Below are positions 55,540-64,000 of a stretch of DNA of 64,000 bases, one piece after another. The DNA is taken from NCBI GenBank assembly GCA_009760855.2, contig WPIO01000003.1, positions 7,523,501 to 7,587,500 on the forward strand, read 5' to 3'. Under the pieces are notes generated by a model, which saw only the letters and a program-made list of their open reading frames with translations, did not search any database and was not told the origin of the DNA. Origin of the DNA: Cristatella mucedo. Taxonomy: Eukaryota; Bryozoa; Phylactolaemata; Cristatellidae. Position 1 is the stretch's first letter. Every line of letters starts with the position of its first letter. The position numbers and the translations under genes are program-made.

Positions 55540-56860
55540 TCGATCAATCAAATAAAATCAAAAATGGAAAACAATTCTGTGCTCGATTGGGAGCCAGTGA
55601 AGCTCAGACGGAGGAGCAGTGTGTGCAATGCGGCAGTTGCGCCGCCGCCGCCGTCGACGACAGACCAGATTGACAGCCGCAGACTTTTTTCTCGAGCTGC
55701 ATAAGGCTAACGAGGCCACAAGTCGGCAGTCCTAGATAAAGAGAATTGCGATAATCTAGAGGGCGTACGTCACAAGCGCGGTAACTAGCTAGGTTGCCAC
55801 ACTCTTTTCTAGGTTGGCCCTGGTTTTGGTCTCGTTCCTTAACTGAAAGTAAGCTGGCTTTAATATGGAGGAAATATGCTCATCCCACTGTCGAGTGGTT
55901 TTGCAATAGTATGCCTAGCTCACGGGCAGACGTCACCAGAGTGATACTAGCTGGACCAATTTTGAGAAATACGTCTTCCAACTTTTGGGCGATGCAAGCT
56001 TTATTCGTGACTATTGGGATGGTCTTATCATCATTAAGCTTTAGGAAGTTAGTAGCCATCCGAACGCGAATGGCATAGGTGCATACATTAAGAGAAAATT
56101 AAACGAGTTCAATGAGGAGCAAGGCTTAGATGTGTTGATGGATATGTACACGTCGGTGTCGTCGGCGTAGGAATGAAAGATTGCGTTTAGTGAAGACATC
56201 GGCCAGGGGACAGAGTGTAGATAGTGAAAAGAAGGGAGCCTAACCGAACCCTGAGGTACCCCATACTGTATGGGCTCCTTAGACGACAAACAGCTGTGTG
56301 CATCTAAACTCGGACATTTCTCACTGACGTACGACCTAAGCCAGGTTAGCACTCAATTTAGCCAGCGATACATAGTGTTTTGGCGAGACACTTCAGAAGG
56401 ATTCGGTGGCTAGTAGTGACAAATGCTGCTGACAAATCCACGAATGCTAGCATTGAAGCCCTGCTCTGCTCATCAGTCTTCAGAAAGTCATTCTAAACCC
56501 AAAGCTAGGCAGTTTCGGTAAAATTGCTAGCTCAAAGTCCCCGTTAGAGCTTGCTAGAAAGGTCTGATGAATTGACGGAATCTTTTCGTCGCTGGGCCGT
56601 CACACTTTCAACTATCTTGGGTATAAATGGAAGAAGGGAGACTGGGCGAAAATAGCACTCTCAAGATCTAGGGCAGGCTTTTTATTGAGTGGCATGTCGA
56701 TTGCCGTTTACCGAGGGACAGGGACTTACTTCACTGGTGGCCAGAAACATAATTACAGATTTGTTACGGTGGACAGCAACAGGTCTTTGCACCTCATACG
56801 GAGAGCAGTAGGGAAACTATATTGAGGACTAGCTGTCTTTATAAGATTGGGAGACATGTT
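55540..56860 (-). mobile_element. LINE reverse-transcriptase fragment (L2/CR1-like)
   Basis: The minus strand 56352-56041 reads PIQYGVPQGSVRLP and SYADDTDVYISI, the two catalytic RT motifs, then LKLNDDKTIPIVTNKACIAQ in the next frame. It is more diverged than LINE-A; frame breaks are present. Confidence 0.78.
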
Positions 56861-56875
56861 TAGCGACAAGTGCCG

Positions 56876-56990
56876 CCCAGGTTTGGCCCAGGGGTAAGGT
56901 CAGCTCACCTTTGATCGCCGAGGTCGTGAGTTCGACCCCTGGATTGAGGTTAAGCTGCCCCTACAGAAATGAAATATATTTTTTCAATTG
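56876..56990 (+). mobile_element. tRNA-headed SINE related to T2
   Basis: Head 'ggtttggcccaggggtaagg' and B box 'gagttcgacccctgg', with a different 3' part. Confidence 0.6.
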
Positions 56991-57134
56991 AGCTAGGCAT
57001 GAAGAATGTGAGAGAAGCATGGCGATTGCAGGGGTTGCAGTCTCGCAGGGACGGCAGTGATGGAATGGGGTGCCTTATCCGATCTGCCTTACCAATGAAG
57101 GATCTGGAGAAGCGCTCAGCTAAGTCACCGTAGG

Positions 57135-57305
57135 TGAGCCGTGATAGGCGCACTAGGTAAGGCGATTGCTTTTCACAACCTCGGGACCAAGGTCGTGGGT
57201 TCGAATCCTGCAGTGGGCAATCCTTTACTGCCATCGCAAGCGGCGGCGATAGCCGTCAAGGCTCTTATGTCGCTATACAAAAGAGGCTACATCAGCTTGT
57301 GTATT
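57135..57305 (+). mobile_element. tRNA-headed SINE, family T1 (well preserved)
   Basis: Head, B box 'gggttcgaatcctgcag', body 'gcaagcggcggcgatagccg', tail 'tatgtcgctatacaaaagag'. Confidence 0.85.
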
Positions 57306-57671
57306 GGGATCACGGGGCTAGCGGTATAGGAGCTTTGGGGCAGATAAGGCGAGGCTCAAAAGGGCGCAAGCAATAACATTATGGACTTGTTGTTGACTTT
57401 GGATTCTGCTACTTCTCAATACAATTTTTGCCATAGCTTTAGCTAAAATTAAGGGATGCGGCCCAGAATAACCTTCAAATGCCAGGCGGTGGACAATTTG
57501 CGGTTTTCTCAAGTTTATTATATATAAATTTGGTGCCTCTTTCTGTTTGTATGTCAGCCTTAAGCAAAGGGGCGTCTCGTTGGTCGTGTCCCTGCCGTCA
57601 TGTCAGACGTGCAAGCTCATCAAGTACATCATTGTCTAGCGTTGAGATGTGCAATCGTATCGAGGAGGGAT

Positions 57672-57827
57672 GGTTGGTAGGAGGGTCAAGTGGAAAGGCA
57701 GAGGAACCATGTTTTCTGCTGACAATAATATCAATGTCAAGAGACTTTAGGTTTCTTGTTTCACGTATAATTATTTTTTTGTCGCTAGAGAAACACTTTC
57801 CGGGAGAGTGAATTCCGCGAATTAAAG
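57672..57827 (+). repeat. 156-bp direct repeat, copy 1
   Basis: It is 152 of 156 bases identical, without gaps, to 63684-63839. On the minus strand it is open and continues an open frame of 136 codons (57598-58008) with KKIIIRETRNLKSLDIDIIV. Confidence 0.95.
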
Positions 57828-58221
57828 TGCGCGCGACAGAATGAAGCTTTTTCGCAAGCACCAACCGATATATATGTGTATACTTTTTTCTCGCCACCTT
57901 CCAGCGGCTCTCCCAACGCCGACCCGACTTCGACGGCTTCCGCCTCGGCGGCGGCGCCTGACACAGATCTAGCCGTGGCGGCTCGGCAACAGCCATCCGA
58001 CGCGTCACAGTTATTCTCCTCCCCCAAACTGCGATTCATCCCCTCACGCATGCGCAGCGCCGCCGTAAATGCCAGTGGGCTATAAACGTGGCCGCAGCGA
58101 GGTCAACAAGGCCGTAAACAGCAACGGCCTATAAACAGGCCACAACACGAATAACGAGGCCACAAACGGCCGCAGCCACAAATCAGCCGCCACACACAGT
58201 GCCCCTTGCTGTAAGCCCTGG

Positions 58222-58372
58222 AGATTAGTGAGGTGCTCGCTCTTCACGACCCGGGTCGCGGGTTCGAGTCTTGTAGTGGATGATTCTGTATCGCCCGCTG
58301 CAAGCGGTGGCGATGACCGTAAAGGTTCTTCTGCCGCTACATAAATGAAGCTGTTAAATCAGCTAAGCGTGA
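58222..58372 (+). mobile_element. tRNA-headed SINE, family T1
   Basis: B box 'gggttcgagtcttgtag', body 'gcaagcggtggcgatgaccg', tail 'aatgaagctgttaaatcagc'. Confidence 0.82.
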
Positions 58373-58394
58373 TCAAATTCGCCGAAAAGGGTGA

Positions 58395-58480
58395 CGATCA
58401 TGCTTCCTTTGCAGCAAATATAAAGTGCCTAGAAAGAGACTGAATTTGCTGAGGGTGCTATGCAAATGTATAATTATCAT
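58395..58480 (+). mobile_element. LINE-A 3' tail
   Basis: 'tttgcagcaaatataaagtg' then 'gactgaatttgctgagggtg'. Confidence 0.68.
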
Positions 58481-58974
58481 CCTTACGATAGGTGTCGATA
58501 GGGTTAACTAGGAAGAGCAGAAGTTGATAAATAGTGTGGACTTTTAAAATGTATAGGGGCTTGAGCGTAAGCACTGAGGCATACCGATTCAAACAGTGAA
58601 ATTATTTTAGAACCAATCGGATTAGATGGAATATTAATTAAGGATATTAAAGTCGGAATGCGACGAAGGCAACTCCTAGTGCCAAGAGTGGAGATAAAGT
58701 CGGAAAAGTCGAAGATGAAGCTAGAATTGTTGCTACACGGCGAATGATAAACAACCGCCAAAATCTATAGCTCACCGCTAGCTGGGTAGAAAACACGAGA
58801 TTCAAAAGATTGCGTAGCAGCAACCGAGAGCGGCATGAAATTGAACGAGGTGCGGATAGCTACGGCTACACACCTAGCGGTTCATTTCACCAAGAGCCGG
58901 CATTCCAGTGGCGCAAGCAGCTATAAGCGATCGCCGAGCGGTTGGCGTTAGCTTTACCGCTACTAGGTTATGTA

Positions 58975-60255
58975 ATGTAATATAATGTAATGTATCTCCG
59001 TCAGTAACTCCACAAAGTCATAAAGACCATGTGGGCGTTACGCAAGAGAGTTTTGTATAGCGCACTCACAGCCTAAACGGCTTTCGGTACGCATTCGGTA
59101 GCCAACAGACTTCGTCTCACGCAACAAAGAGAAAGTGGGAAGCATAGCAGAGTTAGGAGAGCAGTTGAGGTAGTGAGTAGCATAGAAGTAGCAGTTCAGG
59201 ACCGCTGAAAAAGATGTGCCATAGTCGGCAGTTGGAGAGTAGTTGTCGTTGCGTAAGAATTGTGGAAGCGAGTTCCACAGTCTAGGACCTGCAGAGCTAA
59301 AGCTTCTGTCGCCAACTGTCTTTAAGCGGAGGAATGGGACAGCTAATTTATTGTCCACACAGGACCTGAGGATGCGAACAGGCTGAAACTGATGTAGCAG
59401 TTCAGCTAGGTATGAAGGAGCCAAGCCGTGGCGGGCCTTGTGGGTCAGCGTAAGAACTTTGCTCTGTATCCTTTGCTCAACCGGCAACCATCCTAGCTCT
59501 TCCAGCAAAGGTGACACGTGCTCAAACCGCTGGGACTTGAAGACCAGCCTTGCAGCCATATTCATAGTCCGCTGTAGTGGCATAATAGCTTTCTTTGGTA
59601 GCCCAGCCAAAAGGGAATTACAATAATCAAGCCGAGACAGAACTAAAGAGCTAGTTAAATTTTTTACAAGCCACTGTGGGAGACAGCTTCTAATCTTGGA
59701 TAGGGATCGGATGTGATGGCTAGCTGTAGAGGCAGTCTTCTGAATGAAGCTTTTGAAATTGAGGCAGCTGTCGAACACGACACCTAGATTACGAGCACGT
59801 GGTGAAGGTCGCACAATAGCATCGCCTATTAGAACAGCAAAGCCTTTTAATCCAGCCACACGCTTAGGGTGTCCTATGAGAAGCAGTTCGGTTTTATCGT
59901 CATTTAATTTCAGGAAGTTTTCCGACATCCAGGATCGAATATCGGCAAGGCAAGCATTTAGTTTCTCAGTTGCTGCAGCAGATTCCGACGGTTTAAATGA
60001 CAAATACAACTGAGTATCGTCAGCATAGAAGTGATATCCTATTCCATGGGCCTTAATCACTTTTCCCAGAGGTTGCGTATAAATGGAGAACAGCAAGGGA
60101 CCAAGTACAGACTCTTGAGGGACTCCACATGTGACCCTTCTCATGTCTGAGACCTGACCCCCACACGACACGGATTGAACACGATCAGACAAGTATGATT
60201 TAAACCACGCCAGTGCTTCGTCTGCCAGACCGATCGTTGTTCGGGTTAGAGAAAT
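58975..60255 (-). mobile_element. LINE-B, 5'-truncated, reverse-transcriptase frame open
   Basis: The minus strand is open for about 400 codons. Motifs in order: LADEALAWFKSYLSDRVQSV, TCGVPQESVLGPLLF, YHFYADDTQLYLSF, NFLKLNDDKTELLLIGHPKR, RARNLGVVFDS, SRLDYCNSLLAGLPKKA, GPRLWNSLP. This is the C-terminal RT half of an L2/CR1-like LINE. The family's GVPQGS reads GVPQES here, a change beside the template grip that may impair it. The 3' tail ends in repeated 'attaca' units. At about 60255 the LINE passes abruptly into GC-rich sequence, which is a 5' truncation. Confidence 0.92.
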
Positions 60256-60259
60256 CAGC

Positions 60260-62310
60260 AGACGCTCCAGCGAGAGAACACGAGTGCCCGAGCTCGCGAG
60301 GGGGGCAGCAGCAGGCCGCGCAGCCGCGGCGAGCGCCGGATGCAGCCGGATTGCGTGCTGACGACGCAAGAGTTCGTATCGTTTTCATCAGAGGACGGGC
60401 GCGACGGGGGCGGGGCGGGTGCGGGTTAAAGGCCTGGCTGCTGCGGGCCGACGACGCATGCCGGTGAAGAGTTTCGCGGCGGCAACGTTGGAGAGGCGGG
60501 GGGACGCGGGGCGAGGACGGGTGGCTGTGCGCGACGACGCGCCCAGCGGCGCCGGGCGGGGCAGCTCCTACCCGCGCATTGAACGCGTGTGGCCGGGCGC
60601 CGTAGGCGTCGCTCGCGGGCGGAGCAGTGGAAATAAATTCGGCTTCCTCTTTCCGGCGGCCGATCCTTTACTTTTTAAAACCGTCGCCGACAATCTAGCA
60701 GCGGCTGTCGCGGCTAGCAGCCGACAAGGTGCGCGGCGCGAGCGAGCGGCGGGACTCGCGTCGCGAGCTGAATCGGCGCCCGCGAGGTGGCCGAACGTGT
60801 TCAGCTCCGCGAGCCGGCTGTCCGGTGGCCACAGGGTTCCTGAGCGAGGCAAGCATTGAAACGGCGGACCGCTAGCGACCAGCTCGCGCGCGCGAGGCCG
60901 GCGTTTATCGGCTAGTGATTCGCCGCCCAGCGACCGGGAGATCTCAATCGACTGCAGCGAATCGCAGCACAATGCCGAATTGTCGCGCGCCGTTTCGCGG
61001 AGCCGATTGCCGACGGCCAAACAAAGTGCGCGCTGAAGTCAAACTAATGGGACTGTGTTCCGCTCTGTGCGTGCGGGCCGCCGCACGACACAATCGGCAG
61101 CGGCGGCAGCCCGTGCCACCAGCCGTCGCCAAGTTAAACATGTAACCGGCCGAGTTACAGACACAGCGGCGCCTCCCTACAGGAAGCTGGGCCTCTGTCG
61201 CCGCCTGCGAGCCTCGCGTCTAGCGTCTGCGACACAGAACTCCGGCACGCACGCCGACGAGACGAAGGGCCGCGAAGAAGGCGAGGAGCCCGCCGCTCGC
61301 GCGTCCGCCATCGTGCGGCTACCGTGGCTGGCGTAGCGCGATTGTGATGTAAGGAGCCGGCGGATACGGCGGCTGCTGCGGCAATGCGCGACCGGCGAGT
61401 CGGCGGCGGCGGCGGCGGCGGCGGCCAGGTCGGCTCGCGTCGAGCAGCGGACGAGCCGCTGCTCATCGCTGCTGCCGGCGGACGCAGGCCGCCGACCTGC
61501 CGCCAAGCGACGGCTCCGACGAGCAGCCCGCGACGGTCGCAGGCGCCGCCGGCGGCGGCCGATCCGCTCGCCGATCGTGGCCTGCCGCCGGCGACTGACG
61601 TTTGCTACCGCAACACCTATCAGCATCCGGAGAACAACGAAATGATACTGAGAATCGCGCGGCCCGGCCTGCTGCCCAAGCACTCGGCGATTCGCCGCCG
61701 GAGACTCGGCGGCGGCGACTGGGTCGGCCGCGGCGGCTCGGCGCGCGGCGCCGCGGCCGACGACGACGTCTGCCTCTACCAGATCACGCAGTGGTCAATC
61801 AAGCACTTTCACGACCGGGTTGCCGCCGCGGAAATGGCGAGGGGATTTCTGCCGCGTCTGGCCGTCGCCGTGCGGCCGGAAGCCGCGAAAGCGAACGCGG
61901 CGCCGGTGGCGAGCGTGCGGTAAGACGAAAACCGTTCGAGACGCACCTCCGGCCGACGGAGCGAGCGTCGGCGCCGACGCGCCCCACCGGCGCCGGCTAG
62001 CAGCTCGCGAGAGCAGAGGCTGAAGCGAACGCTTCGGGCGCCGCGGCGGCGGCGGCCGAAGCATCCGATCGCTCCCATTGCAACGGCGGCAGCGGCGGCT
62101 GGCCCTCAAGCTGCGAGTGCGCCGGGCGCCGCGCACTCGCAGCTTGTAAGTACGATCGCTAGGGCCACCGGAAGTTGCGATGCCTACGCGCGTCAGCGGC
62201 GGGTTGACGGACCAGGCAGCAGCGCAGGCTGTCGGCACGGTGCCGTTGAGTGGCGGAAATAAAGGGCTGCGGATCCTCGCTGCTTGAAACTTTGGCTGAA
62301 AAGTAGACAC
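60260..62310. promoter_or_regulatory. CpG-island-like GC-rich region
   Basis: About 2 kb very rich in CG dinucleotides and GGC/GCC triplets, unlike the rest of the window. It contains a probable first coding exon on the plus strand. A promoter here is likely by analogy with CpG islands; no TATA or initiator was identified. Confidence 0.6.
61384..61919 (+). CDS. Probable first coding exon of an unrecognised gene
   Basis: From an ATG at 61384 the frame is open for 178 codons to a strong donor 'GTGCG|gtaaga' at 61920. If unspliced it would stop two codons later. The first half is low-complexity (Gly run, Arg/Pro/Ala). The second half looks like folded protein: DVCYRNTYQHPENNEMILRI, ARPGLLPKHSAI and DDDVCLYQITQWSIKHFHDR, with a strong bias to G or C in third positions. 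I do not recognise the family. Further exons would lie to the right, beyond the CT-rich tract or the window. The ATG is the first in frame, but an earlier non-coding start is possible. Confidence 0.5.
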
Positions 62311-62499
62311 GGTCGCAATTTCGGATATTTCGAAGCAAGCAAAGAGAGTCCGCGCGAAAGGGTCGTCTAATGGTTTGCCGAGCTCCGCCAGCATCAACCA
62401 TTTTAAGCGAACGTATTATTTACCGGCCCGAGCACAGACAAAGATAGCCGAGGTCGGCTCGGCCATAGACAGATTTTCTTTGAAAGAGCGAGAGTCGCC

Positions 62500-62927
62500 A
62501 AAACGCTCTCTGCTCTCTCTCTCTCTCCTCTGCCCCCTCTCAATGTCTGCCCATTTTTTGTCCGTCTCCGTCAGTCCGTCTCGGCATATACCCCGCGCTG
62601 CGCTGTCTCTGCATTTCTCGCTCACTTCTCGATAGGCTATGCATTTACAAAATGGCTGATATTCATGGATACCGATGGAAGCGCAGCTTCTTTTTTTTTA
62701 AAGTAGGCGCACTTCGGCCTGTGCTTGATCAAATTTCGGAGTAAGCGCGCATTTCACTCAATAAAAAAATAAACATTTGTGGAATGAATAAATGAACGCG
62801 TTTCGCTCATTTTTTCAGCTTCTGCAGCACGCCTTTCAGCAGCCTCGTCTGGTGTCTGTCCGACCTGCTGCTGGCGCTGCCCGCGTTTGACAAACGGCTT
62901 CAGCTTCGCGCATTTTTTGCGCTTCAG

Positions 62928-62968
<41 letters not shown>

Positions 62969-62976
62969 CCGGCCCA

Positions 62977-63056
<80 letters not shown>

Positions 63057-63200
63057 CCTCAGCTCCTTCTCTCTCCCTCTCTCTCTCTCCTCTCTCTCCT
63101 CTCTCTCTCTCACAATCTCCCTCTCCTCTTCTCACTCTCTCCTCTGCTCTCCCCCCTCCTCTTCCTCTCCTCTCGTTCTCTGTGTGCGTATTTCCGGCCC
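62500..63200. repeat. CT-rich tract with long (CT)n runs
   Basis: The plus strand is almost pure pyrimidine from about 62930 to 63180 with several (CT)n blocks. These are separated by a repeated 'gtatttccggcccatttt' spacer (62963, 63188). Related 'cattttttcagcttctg' words occur at both edges. No gene. Confidence 0.93.
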
Positions 63201-63683
63201 ATTTTTGCTGGCGAGAACGCATTTTTCTTTCAGCTTCTGATGATGACAGATCTTGCTTCGTATTCATTCAAGAATATACTGGCTGCGAATTTCGAGTCTA
63301 TTGTTAATTCGCAGCCGTTTAAAATCAAACTGGCAGAACTCTCACTTTATACTAATCGGACAGCTTTCCGATACGCCAACTCAGCCACGCCGTGCGGAAG
63401 CTGGGAAAGTGCTAGTCATCACTTCGGGCTCAGTGCCGAGAGTGCAAGCTGCTGGCATGTTGAAACAATTCTTTCTTTAAGTTCAAACCCTATTTTAAGT
63501 GTTTTAAGTAATAGCATTTCAATGTTAAATTTAAACTATGAGAGTGTTTGTTGCAGTCACAGAAATTAGCAGAAAATTAGCTCCCCTTTCACCGCCCCGT
63601 TTTTCTGACGTCCATCATTGCTGTACCCTCTTCGCGCGACTAAGTATATCAGGAAGGACTCGGTGCAAATGTCACTTCAAGGA

Positions 63684-63839
63684 GGTTGGTAGGAGGGTCA
63701 AGTGGAAAGGCAGAGGAACCATGTTTGCTGCTGACAATAATATCAATGTCAAGAGACTTTAGGTTTCTTGTTTCACGCATAATTAATTTTTTGTCGCAAG
63801 AGAAACACTTTCCGGGAGAGTGAATTCCGCGAATTAAAG
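63684..63839 (+). repeat. 156-bp direct repeat, copy 2
   Basis: The mate of 57672-57827, four substitutions, same orientation. The minus-strand frame (KKLIMRETRNLKSLDIDIIV) stays open here too; all four substitutions change an amino acid in that frame, which argues against coding constraint. Confidence 0.95.
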
Positions 63840-63947
63840 GACGGACAAAAAGACTAACAAACCAACGGACCAACTAACTAGAAAATTTAGCTTAATATAA
63901 GGGTTGATTACATATTCGGTCCCTCTAGGTTGTAATACGTGAAACGC

Positions 63948-64000
63948 TAAACAATAATAGCTGATTTAACAGCCTCCTTTGTACAGTGACAGAAGAGCTT
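63948..64000 (-). mobile_element. tRNA-headed SINE, family T1, cut by window edge
   Basis: 'agctgatttaacagcctcct' and 'cagaagagctt' are the complement of the T1 tail. Confidence 0.72.

Overview
The window is nuclear DNA of an animal, most likely an invertebrate. Genes are split by GT-AG introns, the two recognisable genes are metazoan housekeeping genes, and the introns are full of L2/CR1-like LINEs, tRNA-headed SINEs, hAT DNA transposons and long simple repeats. I cannot name the species or phylum from sequence alone. Nothing looks prokaryotic: no operons, no Shine-Dalgarno sites, no CRISPR array.

Layout. (1) 1-6581, plus strand: LINE and SINE debris, then the last four exons of the tRNA cytosine-5 methyltransferase Dnmt2/TRDMT1 (2234-6581). 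They carry the CFT signature, the RYFTP motif and the C-terminal RLLGNSLNV motif. The catalytic N-terminal half must lie left of the window. (2) About 6.6-13.5 kb: the space where two convergent genes meet. It holds an inverted pair of an unnamed ~0.5 kb repeat ('element C') and no gene I can support. (3) 13511-45849, minus strand: a nearly complete NUP210/gp210 nuclear pore membrane glycoprotein gene. I read 32 coding exons (about 1,848 residues) from the residues just after the missing signal-peptide exon to the transmembrane segment and a Pro/Ser-rich cytosolic tail. Its introns hold most of the mobile DNA. (4) 45.9-59 kb: a ~25-copy 16-bp minisatellite, a decayed hAT transposase, a hAT MITE with an 8-bp target duplication, nested LINE/SINE insertions and some unrecognised coding-like stretches. 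Part of this is probably NUP210 intron 1. (5) 59-64 kb: a 5'-truncated LINE with a long open reverse-transcriptase frame, a GC-rich CpG-island-like region with a probable first coding exon of a plus-strand gene (61384-61919), and a long CT-rich tract.

The two named genes have unrelated roles: tRNA methylation, and nuclear pore membrane anchoring. They are only neighbours. The more unusual observations concern how mobile and simple DNA touches the genes. A (CT)38 tract forms the pyrimidine tract of one NUP210 acceptor, and a LINE 3' tail abuts a TRDMT1 acceptor. Two SINE families carry tails that resemble two different resident LINEs. All exon calls come from reading splice phase and family conservation by eye; no search was run.
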